A program made the translations under genes and the position numbers. DNA of 37,603 bases. Origin: Thauera aminoaromatica S2 (GTDB taxonomy: Bacteria > Pseudomonadota > Gammaproteobacteria > Burkholderiales > Rhodocyclaceae). The notes under the pieces were generated by a model. It was not told the DNA's origin. It worked only from the letters and a program-made list of their open reading frames with translations, and made no database searches. The DNA lies in the NCBI RefSeq assembly GCF_000310185.1, contig NZ_AMXD01000023.1:1-37603 (forward strand), written 5' to 3'. Below are positions 23,713 to 32,795 of the stretch, piece after piece. How positions within the stretch are numbered: the stretch's first letter is position 1; each line of letters starts with the position of its first letter.

Positions 23713-25311
23713 TTGCTGAAACAGTACGACGTACTCATTCTTGGCAGCGGTACCGCCGGCCAGTCGATGGCCCTCCGTCTGGCGGACCGCCTGCGCGTGG
23801 CGCTCGTGACCAAGCGCGAGTTGGCTGACAGCGCGAGCAACTGGGCGCAGGGCGGCATCGCCGCGGTGCTCGACAACACCGACAGCATCGAAGCTCATAT
23901 CCAGGACACCTTCGTCGCCGGCGCCGGCCTGTGCAACCCCACGTCGACGCGCTTCGTGGTCGAGAACGGCAAGCGCGCGATCGAATGGCTGATCGACCGC
24001 GGCGTACCCTTCACCCGCGAGGCCGACTCCCAGCTCGGCTACCACCTCACCCGCGAGGGCGGCCATTCCCACCGGCGCATCATCCACGCCGCGGACGCCA
24101 CCGGCGCGGCGGTGCAGGCGACACTCGGCGACCACGTGCGCCGACACCCGAACATCGACATCTACGAGCACCACATCGCGGTCGATCTCATCACCGCGGA
24201 CAAGCTGGGGCAGTCCGGCGCAGGCTGCCTCGGCGCCTACGTGCTCGACATCCACGGCGAGCGCGTGCTGACCTTCGCCGCGCGCAACACCGTGCTCGCC
24301 ACCGGCGGCACCGGCAAGGTCTATCTCTACACGACCAACCCGGACGTCGCCACCGGCGACGGCGTCGCGATGGCGTGGCGAGCGGGCTGCCGGGTGGGGA
24401 ACATGGAATTCATCCAGTTCCACCCCACCTGCCTGTACCACCCGCAGGCGAAGTCCTTCCTGATCTCCGAGGCGGTGCGCGGCGAGGGAGGCCTGCTGAA
24501 GCTGCCCGACGGCACGCGCTTCATGCCCGAGCACGACCCGCGCGAGGAGCTCGCACCGCGCGACATCGTCGCGCGCGCGATCGATTTCGAGATGAAGAAA
24601 CGCGGCATCGACTGCGTCTACCTCGACATCAGCCACAAGCCGGCCGACTGGCTGCGCGGCCACTTCCCCAATATCCACGCGCGCTGCCTGGAGCTGGGCA
24701 TCGACATCACCAAGGAGCCGATCCCGGTCGTGCCCGCGGCGCACTACTCCTGCGGCGGCATCATGACCGACCTTGCCGCGCGCACCGGCGTTCCCGGGCT
24801 CTACGCCGTGGGCGAATCTGCATGCACCGGCCTGCACGGCGCCAACCGCCTCGCGAGCAACTCGCTGCTCGAATGCCTGGTGTTCGGCGAAGCCGCGGCC
24901 GAGGACATCCTCTCCAAGGCGCAAGAGCCTGCACCCGTGCTTCCGGCTTGGGACGAGAGCCGCGTCACCGACGCCGACGAGGAGGTGGTGATCTCGCACA
25001 ACTGGGCGGAACTGCGCCGCTTCATGTGGGACTACGTCGGCATCGTGCGCACCAACAAGCGCCTGCGCCGCGCCCAGCACCGCATCCGCCTGCTGTCGCG
25101 CGAAATCCACGAGTTCTACTCGAACTTCCGCGTCAGCAACGACCTGATCGAGTTGCGCAATCTGGTGACCACTGCGGACCTGATCGTGCGCTGCGCGCTC
25201 AAGCGCAAGGAAAGCCGCGGCCTGCACCACTCGCGCGACTATCCCGAGACACTTCCACGCGCACGCGACACCGTGCTTCGTCCGCCGGCGCGCACGCCCC
25301 GCAAACGCTGA
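23713..25311 (+). CDS. nadB: L-aspartate oxidase
   Basis: NadB oxidises L-aspartate to iminoaspartate, the first step of de novo NAD synthesis. The FAD-binding N-terminus is [20 protein letters not shown], the flavin contact [10 protein letters not shown] follows, and [13 protein letters not shown] and FHPTCLYHP are fumarate-reductase-family active-site segments. The C-terminal helical domain has [18 protein letters not shown] prefer the TTG at 23713, giving MLKQYDV as in homologues (532 aa). An in-frame ATG at 23671 would add 14 residues but sits in a promoter-like ATGCTATATT. No nadA or nadC is present, and the gene is divergent from rpoE. Confidence 0.95.
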   Translation: MLKQYDVLILGSGTAGQSMALRLADRLRVALVTKRELADSASNWAQGGIAAVLDNTDSIEAHIQDTFVAGAGLCNPTSTRFVVENGKRAIEWLIDRGVPFTREADSQLGYHLTREGGHSHRRIIHAADATGAAVQATLGDHVRRHPNIDIYEHHIAVDLITADKLGQSGAGCLGAYVLDIHGERVLTFAARNTVLATGGTGKVYLYTTNPDVATGDGVAMAWRAGCRVGNMEFIQFHPTCLYHPQAKSFLISEAVRGEGGLLKLPDGTRFMPEHDPREELAPRDIVARAIDFEMKKRGIDCVYLDISHKPADWLRGHFPNIHARCLELGIDITKEPIPVVPAAHYSCGGIMTDLAARTGVPGLYAVGESACTGLHGANRLASNSLLECLVFGEAAAEDILSKAQEPAPVLPAWDESRVTDADEEVVISHNWAELRRFMWDYVGIVRTNKRLRRAQHRIRLLSREIHEFYSNFRVSNDLIELRNLVTTADLIVRCALKRKESRGLHHSRDYPETLPRARDTVLRPPARTPRKR

Positions 25312-25323
25312 GCGCCAGCCCTG

Positions 25324-25350
25324 TCGCGCCGGCGCGATCCGTCCGCGGAC
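25324..25350. repeat. Two adjacent palindromes between convergent genes
   Basis: TCGCGCCGGCGCGA (25324-25337) is a perfect 14-bp palindrome, and GTCCGCGGAC (25341-25350) is a perfect 10-bp palindrome 3 nt further on. They fill most of the 48-bp gap between the nadB stop and the ygfX-like stop. There is no U-tract. Confidence 0.4.
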
Positions 25351-25359
25351 GAGACCGCG

Positions 25360-25857
25360 TCAGCGCGCAGCGGCGTCGGGCCCGACGCGCCCCGAGCGAT
25401 GGCGCAGCCAGACCCTGAGGAGGCGGAAACTGCCGGCGGATAGATTGCCGGGAACGAGGAACAGCGTTCGAGCAACCGGGGCGCCCTGCCCCGGCGCCGA
25501 TATCTGCGCGGGCACCAGCGTGAACCAGGCGGCCATCGGCAACACCACCTGCGAGCGTTCGCGCACCCGATACAGCCCACCTTCACCGTCCGGTTCCTGC
25601 AACAGTTCGAGCGCGCCGTCGCGCTCCAGCCAGAGCGTGCAGCCATCCAGACGAGCCTGCGCACGCAAGCCGCGAAACAGCGACAGGAAGATCAGCGCCC
25701 AGGCGCAGGCGGCGATCGCCCGATCCACGTCTCCCGCCTCCCAGTCCGTGAAGACAGGCACGTGAAAAAGCGCCAGTGCGGCCGCTGCATGCACGACCCA
25801 CACCGACGCTTTCACGAGACTGCAGCCGCGCAGCTTCAGTTCGACGGGGAACTGCAT
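25360..25857 (-). CDS. YgfX-like membrane protein
   Basis: The 165-residue protein opens MQFPVELKLRGCSLVKASVW, followed by two hydrophobic helices (about 17-37 and 44-61, with a short loop). A soluble C-terminal domain has CTLWLERDGALELL and a conserved-looking SGSFRLLRVWLRHR-type end (here SAGSFRLLRVWLRHRSG). This layout, two N-terminal helices then a small beta domain ending in RLRVWLR, is that of YgfX/CptA-type proteins. In Escherichia coli ygfX pairs with sdhE; here it stands alone between fabF and nadB, 22 nt after fabF. Function in this position is unknown. Confidence 0.7.
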   Translation of the reverse strand: MQFPVELKLRGCSLVKASVWVVHAAAALALFHVPVFTDWEAGDVDRAIAACAWALIFLSLFRGLRAQARLDGCTLWLERDGALELLQEPDGEGGLYRVRERSQVVLPMAAWFTLVPAQISAPGQGAPVARTLFLVPGNLSAGSFRLLRVWLRHRSGRVGPDAAAR

Positions 25858-25879
25858 GCCGCGGAGCAGAACGAAAGGC

Positions 25880-27115
25880 TCACACCCGGCGGAACACCAG
25901 GGTGCCGTTGGTTCCGCCGAAGCCGAAATTGTTCTTCAGGGCCACGTCGATCTTCATCTCGCGGGCGACGTTGGCGCAGTAGTCGAGGTCGCACTCCGGA
26001 TCCTGCTCGAAGATGTTGATCGTCGGCGGCGAAATCTGGTGGTACACCGCCAGCGCGGTCACAACCGACTCCAGCCCCCCGGCGCCACCGAGCAGGTGAC
26101 CGGTCATCGACTTGGTGGAGTTCACCACCAGCTGCTTCGCCGCTTCGACGCCGAAGGCGAGCTTGATCGCGTCCGTCTCGTTCTTGTCGCCGAGCGGGGT
26201 CGAGGTACCGTGCGCGTTGAGGTACTGCACCTGATCGACGTTCACGCCGGCGTCCTTCATCGCATTGACCATGCTGCGGCGCGGGCCGTCGGTGTCGGGC
26301 GCGGTCATGTGGTAGGCGTCGCCGCTCATGCCGAAGCCGGCAACCTCGGCGTAGATCTTCGCGCCCCGGCGCCTGGCGTGCTCGTACTCCTCGAGCACCA
26401 TCACGCCGGCACCCTCGCCGAGCACGAAGCCGTCACGCCCCTTGTCCCACGGCCGGCTGGCGGTGGCGGGATCGTCGTTGCGGGTGGACAGCGCCTTGGC
26501 CGAGCCGAAGCCGCCAATGGCGAGGTTGGTCACGGTGGATTCCGCGCCACCGCACACCATCACGTCGGCATCACCGTAGCCGATCATGCGCGCGCCCATG
26601 CCGATCGCGTGCAGGCCGGTTGTGCAGGCGGTGACCACCGCGAGGTTGGGCCCCTTCATGCCGAACATGATCGAGAGGTTGCCCGAGATCATGTTGATGA
26701 TGGTGCCCGGAATGAAGAAGGGCGAGATCTTGCGCGGGCCGCCACCGAGGAAGTCGTTGTGCGTATCCTCGATCATCGGCAGGCCGCCGATCCCCGAACC
26801 GATATTGATGCCGATGCGGTCGGCGTTGGCCTCGGTGACCTCGATGCCGGAGTCGCGGATCGCCTGGATGCCAGCGGCCATGCCGTAGTGGATGAACACA
26901 TCCATGCGGCGAGCTTCCTTGGGCGACAGGTAGGCGGACACGTCGAAGTCCTTCACCTCGCCGGCGATGCGGGCAGCGAAGTTGCTCGCGTCGAAACGGG
27001 TGATCGGACCGATGCCGCTCTTGCCGGCGATCAGGTTGGACCAGGCTTCGGTAACAGTATTGCCGACAGGCGAGATCACGCCCAGACCGGTGACGACGAC
27101 TCTACGACGCGACAC
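25880..27115 (-). CDS. fabF: Beta-ketoacyl-ACP synthase II
   Basis: FabF (KAS II) performs the condensation step of fatty-acid elongation with malonyl-ACP. It has 411 residues and begins at a GTG (27115) with ACGGAG 6 nt upstream. The Cys-His-His active site is C164 ([12 protein letters not shown]), H302 ([11 protein letters not shown]) and H340 ([13 protein letters not shown]). The C-terminus has [14 protein letters not shown]. It follows acpP after a 99-nt gap that contains a strong hairpin (27151-27191). Confidence 0.97.
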   Translation of the reverse strand: MSRRRVVVTGLGVISPVGNTVTEAWSNLIAGKSGIGPITRFDASNFAARIAGEVKDFDVSAYLSPKEARRMDVFIHYGMAAGIQAIRDSGIEVTEANADRIGINIGSGIGGLPMIEDTHNDFLGGGPRKISPFFIPGTIINMISGNLSIMFGMKGPNLAVVTACTTGLHAIGMGARMIGYGDADVMVCGGAESTVTNLAIGGFGSAKALSTRNDDPATASRPWDKGRDGFVLGEGAGVMVLEEYEHARRRGAKIYAEVAGFGMSGDAYHMTAPDTDGPRRSMVNAMKDAGVNVDQVQYLNAHGTSTPLGDKNETDAIKLAFGVEAAKQLVVNSTKSMTGHLLGGAGGLESVVTALAVYHQISPPTINIFEQDPECDLDYCANVAREMKIDVALKNNFGFGGTNGTLVFRRV

Positions 27116-27150
27116 AGGCGACTCCGTTGAAATCGTTGGAGAAATTCAAA

Positions 27151-27191
27151 CCTGTCCGGTTGCCGCAACGATGCGCGGTAACGCGGACAGG
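27151..27191 (-). terminator. Long hairpin between acpP and fabF (partial terminator or stabiliser)
   Basis: CCTGTCCG (27151-27158) pairs with CGGACAGG (27184-27191), and GTTGCCGC pairs with GCGGTAAC inside it with one wobble/mismatch. The result is an extended stem with a loop of about 8 nt. On the minus strand it is followed by TTTGAATTT, a weak U-rich run. It lies 24 nt after the acpP stop. Confidence 0.55.
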
Positions 27192-27214
27192 ACGCGCGGG
27201 AAAATGCGCGGGGA

Positions 27215-27454
27215 TTACTTCTTGAGGTGGGCGTTGACGTAGTCGATCGCCTGCTGGACGGTGGTGATCTTCTCGGCCTCTTCGTCCGGGATCTCGCACT
27301 CGAATTCTTCTTCCAGCGCCATGACCAGTTCCACGGTGTCCAGCGAATCCGCGCCCAGATCATCGACGAACGAAGACTCGGTCTTGATCTCCGATTCGTT
27401 CACGCCAAGTTGCTCAGCGACGATCTTCTTGACGCGCTGTTCGATGTTCTCCAT
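27215..27454 (-). CDS. acpP: Acyl carrier protein
   Basis: AcpP is the 79-residue acidic carrier of growing acyl chains. The phosphopantetheine site is S37 in [18 protein letters not shown], and the start [18 protein letters not shown] is canonical. AGGAAGGAG lies 7 nt upstream of the ATG. The gene has its own promoter candidate (27503-27511), and hairpins lie on both sides. This fits the need for far more ACP than the Fab enzymes. Confidence 0.98.
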   Translation of the reverse strand: MENIEQRVKKIVAEQLGVNESEIKTESSFVDDLGADSLDTVELVMALEEEFECEIPDEEAEKITTVQQAIDYVNAHLKK

Positions 27455-27489
27455 GAACCAACTCCTTCCTGAGGGTGACAGGTGAATGT

Positions 27490-27519
27490 AAAAAGCCGGC
27501 GTATTCTACCAAAACGCCG
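27490..27519 (-). terminator. Terminator-like hairpin between fabG and acpP, overlapping the acpP promoter
   Basis: On the minus strand, CGGCGT (27519-27514) and ACGCCG (27502-27497) form a 6-bp stem around an 11-nt loop. GC and then T5 (27494-27490) follow. The loop contains the TAGAAT -10 box of the acpP promoter. The stem is short, so termination efficiency is uncertain. Confidence 0.5.
27503..27511 (-). promoter_or_regulatory. Extended -10 promoter candidate for acpP
   Basis: TGGTAGAAT on the minus strand is an extended -10 element (TGn plus TAGAAT). It lies about 50 nt before the acpP ATG and would give a leader of about 40 nt carrying the strong Shine-Dalgarno. No consensus -35 is visible, which is common for extended -10 promoters. 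Confidence 0.55.
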
Positions 27520-27542
27520 CGGAACCGCTATCCCGACGCAAA

Positions 27543-28292
27543 TCAGGACATGTACATGCCGCCATTGACGTGCAGGGTGGTCCCCGTCACATAGGCGGCA
27601 GCGGGGGAGGCGAGGAACGCCACGGCGCCGGCGATTTCTTCCGGACGACCGAGACGGCCCAGCGCGATGTTGCCGAGCAAGGCGTCGCGCGCGGCTTCGG
27701 GCAGCGCGCGCGTCATGTCGGTGTCGATGAAACCGGGGGCGACGCAGTTGACCGTGATGTTGCGGCTGCCGAGTTCGCGCGCCAGCGCGCGCGTCATGCC
27801 CGCCACGCCGGCCTTGGCGGCGGCGTAGTTGGCCTGGCCCGGGTTGCCGGAGCTGGCCACCACCGAGGTGATGTTGATGATGCGGCCGTGGCGGGCCTTC
27901 ATCATGCCGCGCATGACCAGCTTGCTCATGCGGAAGACCGCGCGCAGATTGGTGTTCACCACCGCATCCCACTCCTCGTCCTTCATGCGCATGGCAAGGT
28001 TGTCGCGGGTGATGCCGGCATTGTTGACCAGGATGCCGACCGCACCGAAGCGCTTCTCGACCTCGCCGACCAGCGCCTCGCAGGCTGCCGCGTCGGTCAC
28101 GTCCAGCGCCATGCCGGCCCCCTGGATGCCGGCGTCGGCGAGCGCCTTGCCGATATCGGCGGCGCCGGATTCCGAGGTGGCGGTGCCGACCACCGTCGCA
28201 CCCAGGCGGCCGAGTTCGAGCGCCACCGCACGGCCGATGCCGCGCGACGCGCCGGTGACCAGGGCGACCTGGCCTTCGAGCGAAAAACTCAT
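27543..28292 (-). CDS. fabG: 3-oxoacyl-ACP reductase
   Basis: FabG is the NADPH-dependent short-chain dehydrogenase that reduces beta-ketoacyl-ACP. The 249-residue protein has the cofactor loop TGASRGIG (13-20), NNAG (90-93), and the catalytic Ser-Tyr-Lys at S143, Y156 and K160 (ITSVVASSGNPGQANYAAAK). The C-terminus GTTLHVNGGMYMS is family-typical. It starts 3 nt after the fabD stop. Confidence 0.97.
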   Translation of the reverse strand: MSFSLEGQVALVTGASRGIGRAVALELGRLGATVVGTATSESGAADIGKALADAGIQGAGMALDVTDAAACEALVGEVEKRFGAVGILVNNAGITRDNLAMRMKDEEWDAVVNTNLRAVFRMSKLVMRGMMKARHGRIINITSVVASSGNPGQANYAAAKAGVAGMTRALARELGSRNITVNCVAPGFIDTDMTRALPEAARDALLGNIALGRLGRPEEIAGAVAFLASPAAAYVTGTTLHVNGGMYMS

Positions 28293-28295
28293 GTC

Positions 28296-29225
28296 TTACC
28301 TCACCGCCGCAATGGCTTGTTCCAGGCTCGCCGCGTCATGCGCCGAGCCACCCTCGACTTCCTTGGCGATGCGCTTGGTCATGCCGGCGAGCACCTTGCC
28401 GGGGCCGCACTCGATGACGTGGCTCATGCCGCGGGCGCCCATCGCCTGCACGAGCTCGATCCAGCGCACCGGCGAATACGCCTGCCGCACCAGGGCGTCG
28501 CGGATCTTCTCGGGATCATCGTAAACCGCGACGTCGACGTTGTTGATGACGTCGATCTCCGGCTTGACGATCGCCACACCGGCCAAGCGCTCGGCCAGGC
28601 GCTCGGCGGCCGGGCGCATCAGCGCGCAATGGAAGGGCGCGGAAACAGGCAGCAGCACGGCACGCTTGGCGCCCTTGGCCTTGGCGATCTCGCTCGCGCG
28701 CTCGACCGCGGCCTTGGCGCCGGCGATCACGATCTGCCCCGGCGCGTTGAGGTTGGCTGCCTCGACCACCTGGCCCTGCGCGGCCTCGGCGCAGGCCGCA
28801 TGCACCGCGTCGGGCTCCAGGCCCATCACCGCCGCCATCGCGCCCTCTCCCGCCGGCACGGCCTCCTGCATGGCTTGGGCGCGGAAACGCACCAGCGGCA
28901 CGGCGTCCTTGAAGGCCAGCGCGCCCGCGGCGACCAGCGCCGAGTACTCGCCCAGGCTGTGGCCGGCGACCAGGGCCGGTTTCGGCCCGCCCGCGGCCCG
29001 CCAGGCACGCCAGGCCGCCACGCCGGCGGTCAGCATCAGCGGCTGGGTGTTGACGGTGAGGGCAAGGCGCTCGGCAGGGCCGTCGCAGACCATCGCCCAG
29101 AGATCCTCTCCGAGGGCCTCGGAGGCCTCCGCGAAGGTGTCACGGATGACGGCGGACTCGCCGTAGGCGGCCATCATGCCGACCGATTGCGAACCCTGGC
29201 CGGGAAAAACCAGCGCAAAAGCCAT
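28296..29225 (-). CDS. fabD: Malonyl-CoA:ACP transacylase
   Basis: FabD loads malonyl groups from CoA onto ACP. It has 309 residues. The opening FALVFPGQGSQSVGM, the nucleophile S90 in GHSLGEYSAL and H199 in PVSAPFHCALM are the family's catalytic features. An Arg in the FRAQAMQEAV segment (about R116) matches the malonate-binding residue. It lies 45 nt after fabH and 3 nt before fabG. Confidence 0.97.
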   Translation of the reverse strand: MAFALVFPGQGSQSVGMMAAYGESAVIRDTFAEASEALGEDLWAMVCDGPAERLALTVNTQPLMLTAGVAAWRAWRAAGGPKPALVAGHSLGEYSALVAAGALAFKDAVPLVRFRAQAMQEAVPAGEGAMAAVMGLEPDAVHAACAEAAQGQVVEAANLNAPGQIVIAGAKAAVERASEIAKAKGAKRAVLLPVSAPFHCALMRPAAERLAERLAGVAIVKPEIDVINNVDVAVYDDPEKIRDALVRQAYSPVRWIELVQAMGARGMSHVIECGPGKVLAGMTKRIAKEVEGGSAHDAASLEQAIAAVR

Positions 29226-29270
29226 GCTGTTCTCCGCTTGTGTCGAAAGTGGGAAATCGGGAAACGAAGC

Positions 29271-30236
29271 TCAGAAATCGATCAGGGCCGCGCCCCAGGT
29301 GAAGCCGCCACCGACGCCCTCGACCACGATGCGATGCCCCGGGCGCAACCGCCCCGCACGCACCGCCTCGTCGAGCGCGAGCGGAATCGACGCCGCCGAG
29401 GTGTTGCCGTGATGATCGAGCGTGGTCACGACGCGCTCCATCGGCACACCGAGCCGCTTGGCGGTGGCCTGGATGATGCGGATGTTGGCCTGATGCGGGA
29501 TCAGCCAGTCGACACTGGACGCCTGCACACCCGCGGCATCCAGCACCTCGTTGGCCACATCGCCGAGCACCTTGACCGCGAACTTGAACACGGCCTGGCC
29601 GTCCATGCGCAGGAAGGGATCGCCGATCACCTGCCCCGAGGCCACAGCGCCCGGCACGCACAGGATGGGGTGGTGGCTGCCGTCGGCGTGCAGCGCCGAA
29701 GCCAGGATGCCCGGCCGCTCCGAGGCCTCGAGCACGACCGCGCCTGCGCCGTCGCCGAAGAGCACGCAGGTGCCCCGGTCGGACCAGTCGAGGATGCGCG
29801 AGAACACCTCGGCGCCGATGACCAGCGCGCGCTTGTTGCTGCCCGAGCGGATGAACTTCTCGGCCACGCTGAGCGCATAGATGAAGCCGCTGCACACCGC
29901 CTGCACGTCGAAGGCGGCGCCGCCGTTGCGGATGCCGAGCTTGGACTGCACGAGGGCCGCCGTGCTCGGGAAGATGTAGTCGGGCGTGGAGGTGGCGACG
30001 ATGATGAGGTCGATGTCCTCCGCTTCGCAGCCGGCGGCCTCGATCGCGCGCTCGGCGGCGACGCGGGCGAGGTCGCTCGCCCCGGTGTCGGCCGCCGCCA
30101 GATGGCGGCTGCGGATGCCGGAGCGGCTGACGATCCACTCGTCGGAGGTATCGATGCCACGCTTGACCAGGTCGTCGTTGCTGACCGGTTCGCCGGGCAG
30201 GTAGCTGCCGGTACCGGCAATCCGTGCATAGATCAT
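29271..30236 (-). CDS. fabH: Beta-ketoacyl-ACP synthase III
   Basis: FabH starts fatty-acid synthesis by condensing acetyl-CoA with malonyl-ACP. It has 321 residues. The Cys-His-Asn triad is C115 ([12 protein letters not shown]), H248 (IPHQANIRI) and N278 (HHGNTSAAS). The C-terminus is [14 protein letters not shown]. Its start overlaps the plsX stop by 4 nt, so plsX and fabH are probably translated together. Confidence 0.97.
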   Translation of the reverse strand: MIYARIAGTGSYLPGEPVSNDDLVKRGIDTSDEWIVSRSGIRSRHLAAADTGASDLARVAAERAIEAAGCEAEDIDLIIVATSTPDYIFPSTAALVQSKLGIRNGGAAFDVQAVCSGFIYALSVAEKFIRSGSNKRALVIGAEVFSRILDWSDRGTCVLFGDGAGAVVLEASERPGILASALHADGSHHPILCVPGAVASGQVIGDPFLRMDGQAVFKFAVKVLGDVANEVLDAAGVQASSVDWLIPHQANIRIIQATAKRLGVPMERVVTTLDHHGNTSAASIPLALDEAVRAGRLRPGHRIVVEGVGGGFTWGAALIDF

Positions 30237-31249
30237 GCCTTCGCCTCGTTCATGCTCGCCATGCGTTCGGAGATGCGCTCGATGAGCCGGTTCGACGCCG
30301 CTTCGGCAGCGCGCGAAAGCGCATTGCCGAATGCGAGCACGTCGGCCGAGCCGTGACTCTTGAGCACCACGCCGCGCAGGCCGAGCAGCGGCGCACCATT
30401 GTAAAGACGATGATCGACGCGCTTCTTGAAGCGCTTGAGCACCGGCATCGCCGCCACCGCCAGCAGCTTGGTGAACAGCGTGCGCTTGAACTCCTGCTTC
30501 AGGAAGGCGCCGACCATCTGCGCCAGGCCCTCGGAGGTCTTGAGCGCGACGTTGCCGACGAAGCCGTCGCAGACGACCACATCCACCGTGCCCTCATAGA
30601 TGTCGTTGCCCTCGACGTTGCCCTGGAAGTTGAGGCCGCTGTTACGCAGCAGCTCGCCCGCTTCCTTGACGACGTCGTTGCCCTTGATGACCTCCTCACC
30701 GATGTTGAGCAGGCCGACCGTAGGACGGTCCTTATGCTCGATCGCAGCGACGAGCATCGCGCCCATCACACCGAACTGGAGCAGATGCTCGGCGCTGCAA
30801 TCGACGTTGGCGCCGAGGTCGAGCACATACGTGTGCCCCTTCATCGACGGCAGCACGGTCGCGATCGCAGGGCGATCGATCCCGGGCAGGGTCTTCAGCA
30901 CGAAGCGCGAGATCGCCATCAGCGCGCCGGTATTGCCCGCCGAGACGGCAGCGCTCGCCTCGCCCGCCTTGACGAGGTCGACCGCGACGCGCATCGACGA
31001 ATCCTTCTTGTTGCGCATGGCGATCGCGGGCGGATCGTCCATGGCCACCACCTCGGAGGCCGCGCGCACGCGGATGCGCGCGCCGAACTCGGTCGTCGCG
31101 TTGCCGAGCAGGGGCGCGATCGCCTCCTCCCGCCCGACGAGGATCGCGCTGGCCTGGGGATGGCTGCGCAGGAATTCCAGCGCGGCAGGCACGGTCACGA
31201 CCGGGCCGTGATCGCCACCCATGCAGTCGATCGCAATGGTGACACCCAT
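30233..31249 (-). CDS. plsX: Phosphate acyltransferase PlsX
   Basis: PlsX converts acyl-ACP to acyl-phosphate for phospholipid synthesis. The 338-residue protein opens [14 protein letters not shown] and has [34 protein letters not shown] and [17 protein letters not shown], all family landmarks. It is separated from rpmF by 95 nt that include a Rho-independent terminator (31285-31322). It is coupled to fabH by a 4-nt overlap. Confidence 0.96.
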   Translation of the reverse strand: MGVTIAIDCMGGDHGPVVTVPAALEFLRSHPQASAILVGREEAIAPLLGNATTEFGARIRVRAASEVVAMDDPPAIAMRNKKDSSMRVAVDLVKAGEASAAVSAGNTGALMAISRFVLKTLPGIDRPAIATVLPSMKGHTYVLDLGANVDCSAEHLLQFGVMGAMLVAAIEHKDRPTVGLLNIGEEVIKGNDVVKEAGELLRNSGLNFQGNVEGNDIYEGTVDVVVCDGFVGNVALKTSEGLAQMVGAFLKQEFKRTLFTKLLAVAAMPVLKRFKKRVDHRLYNGAPLLGLRGVVLKSHGSADVLAFGNALSRAAEAASNRLIERISERMASMNEAKA

Positions 31250-31284
31250 CGGGTTCTCGCGTAATTACAGGTTTCGGGAGCCGG

Positions 31285-31322
31285 AAAAAAGGCGGCGCCG
31301 GCGCAATGCGCCCGACGCCGCC
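31285..31322 (-). terminator. Rho-independent terminator between rpmF and plsX
   Basis: GGCGGCG (31291-31297) pairs with CGCCGCC (31316-31322), with further pairing inside (GGCGC/GCGCC), and T6 (31290-31285) follows on the minus strand. It starts 22 nt after the rpmF stop and precedes the plsX ATG by 35 nt. It looks like a genuine, GC-rich intrinsic terminator. Confidence 0.8.
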
Positions 31323-31344
31323 CTTCTCGATTCAGGCAGCAGGA

Positions 31345-31524
31345 TTACTCGCCCTTGCCCTTGGCGACCTTCTTGCCACGGTAGAAACCGCTGGGGCTCA
31401 CGTGGTGGCGCAGGTGGGTCTCGCCGGTGGTGGGCTCGACGGCCAGCGCCGGACCGGTGAGGAAGTCGTGGGCACGGTGCATGCCACGCTTGGACGGGGA
31501 CTTCTTGTTCTGCTGAACGGCCAT
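31345..31524 (-). CDS. rpmF: 50S ribosomal protein L32
   Basis: This 59-residue protein starts [20 protein letters not shown], continues through [20 protein letters not shown] and ends VAKGKGE, the standard L32 sequence pattern. It lacks the zinc-binding cysteine pairs, i.e. it is the cysteine-free form. TAGGAG lies 8 nt before the ATG. The yceD-rpmF-plsX order is conserved in proteobacteria. A terminator follows immediately. Confidence 0.97.
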   Translation of the reverse strand: MAVQQNKKSPSKRGMHRAHDFLTGPALAVEPTTGETHLRHHVSPSGFYRGKKVAKGKGE

Positions 31525-31553
31525 GAGTAAAGCTCCTAAAACAAATATCGCGC

Positions 31554-32078
31554 CTATTTCGCGCTGTGACTGCCTCGCAGCGACGCCAGCGCAGCGAAAG
31601 GCGATTCCTTCGACGCACCACCATCGGGCCGTGGCGCGTCACAAACCTGGTGTCGCGGGGCGATCGGCAGGGCGAGCAGGATCTCGTCCTCGACCAGGGC
31701 GATCACGTCGAGCTCGCCATCGAGCTCGATCGCATCGATCTCGTCATCCTCGAGCTCTTCCTCGGGGATGGGCTGACCCGAACGCACCGGCTGCAGCACC
31801 GAGTCCACCTGGACCGGCCATGCCATCCCGCCGAGGCAGCGCTGGCAGCAAAGCTGCAGCTCGCCCTCGATCATCAGGTGCAGCCGCGGTTCACGCGCCT
31901 CGACGCCTTCGACCATCGACCCCTCGATCCGCCACGACACCTGCCCGCCGGACGACGCGAGCACGTCGGACAGACGCAGCATCTCCGCGACAGCGGTCAC
32001 GCCTTCCAGCGTGCGCGCCTCCGCGGCAAATCGAAACGGGTCGGAGATGATCCTGGATGGATCGCCATGTTGCGACAT
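31554..32078 (-). CDS. yceD: YceD family protein (DUF177), 23S rRNA accumulation protein
   Basis: The 174-residue protein matches the YceD/DUF177 family, whose Escherichia coli member affects 23S rRNA accumulation and is encoded beside rpmF. The [20 protein letters not shown] segment (C78, C81 region) is the family's cysteine motif. It is followed by an acidic stretch [20 protein letters not shown] and the end [13 protein letters not shown]. The start [10 protein letters not shown] is at 32078; a promoter-like pair lies just upstream (32091-32117). rpmF follows after 29 nt. Confidence 0.92.
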   Translation of the reverse strand: MSQHGDPSRIISDPFRFAAEARTLEGVTAVAEMLRLSDVLASSGGQVSWRIEGSMVEGVEAREPRLHLMIEGELQLCCQRCLGGMAWPVQVDSVLQPVRSGQPIPEEELEDDEIDAIELDGELDVIALVEDEILLALPIAPRHQVCDAPRPDGGASKESPFAALASLRGSHSAK

Positions 32079-32090
32079 AAGCCGCGCATG

Positions 32091-32117
32091 ATAATATTTT
32101 TCGGATCGGCCTGTAAA
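32091..32117 (-). promoter_or_regulatory. Candidate promoter of the yceD-rpmF operon
   Basis: On the minus strand, TTTACA (32112-32117) and TATTAT (32091-32096) each differ from consensus by one base but are only 15 nt apart. The predicted start, near 32084, would leave a leader of only about 6 nt before the yceD ATG. Confidence 0.4.
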
Positions 32118-32219
32118 GGCTTCATTCGATTCGGGAAGCCCCACCCCGATCCCTCCTCTCCAGCACAGTCGCGCGAACAACTCGACCGGTCTCCGGCGGG
32201 TCGTGTTCGCACCGGACCC

Positions 32220-32795
32220 ATGAAGATCGTCCTCGCCTCCACCTCCGCCTACCGCCGGATGCTGCTCGAGCGCCTGCAACTCCCCTTCGAGACCGACCGC
32301 CCGGAGACGGACGAATCGCCTCTGCCCGGCGAGGCACCCGCCGCCACCGCCGAACGCCTGGCGCTGGAGAAGGCCCGTGCCGTCGCCGCGCGCTGGCCCG
32401 GCGCGCTGATCATCGGCTCGGACCAGGTCGCCCACCTCGGCAACGAGGTCTTCGGAAAGCCGGGCACCGAGGCGCGTGCGATCGCGCAGTTGCAGCGCAT
32501 GCGCGGACAGACCGTGGTCTTCCACACCGCACTCGCCCTGCTCGACACCCGCAGCGGCCACGCCCAGGTCGAGGGCGTGCCGACGCACGTCCGCTTCCGC
32601 GAACTCTCCGACGACGAGATCCGCCGCTACGTCGAGCGCGAACGGCCGCTCGACTGCGCCGGCAGCGCCAAGTCCGAAGGCCTCGGCATCGCGCTGCTCG
32701 AAGCGATGCGGGGCGACGACCCCACCGCACTGATCGGCCTGCCGCTGATCGCCCTCGCGCGCATGCTGCGCACGGCCGGAGTGCATCTCCCATGA
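32220..32795 (+). CDS. Maf family nucleotide pyrophosphatase (YceF-type)
   Basis: This 191-residue protein starts [19 protein letters not shown], the Maf family opening. It has [45 protein letters not shown] and [16 protein letters not shown], the conserved Maf segments. Maf proteins hydrolyse modified or non-canonical nucleoside triphosphates. Position next to yceD-rpmF points to the YceF branch, which acts on 7-methyl-GTP. It is divergent from yceD, and the next gene overlaps its end by 4 nt. Confidence 0.92.
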   Translation: MKIVLASTSAYRRMLLERLQLPFETDRPETDESPLPGEAPAATAERLALEKARAVAARWPGALIIGSDQVAHLGNEVFGKPGTEARAIAQLQRMRGQTVVFHTALALLDTRSGHAQVEGVPTHVRFRELSDDEIRRYVERERPLDCAGSAKSEGLGIALLEAMRGDDPTALIGLPLIALARMLRTAGVHLP

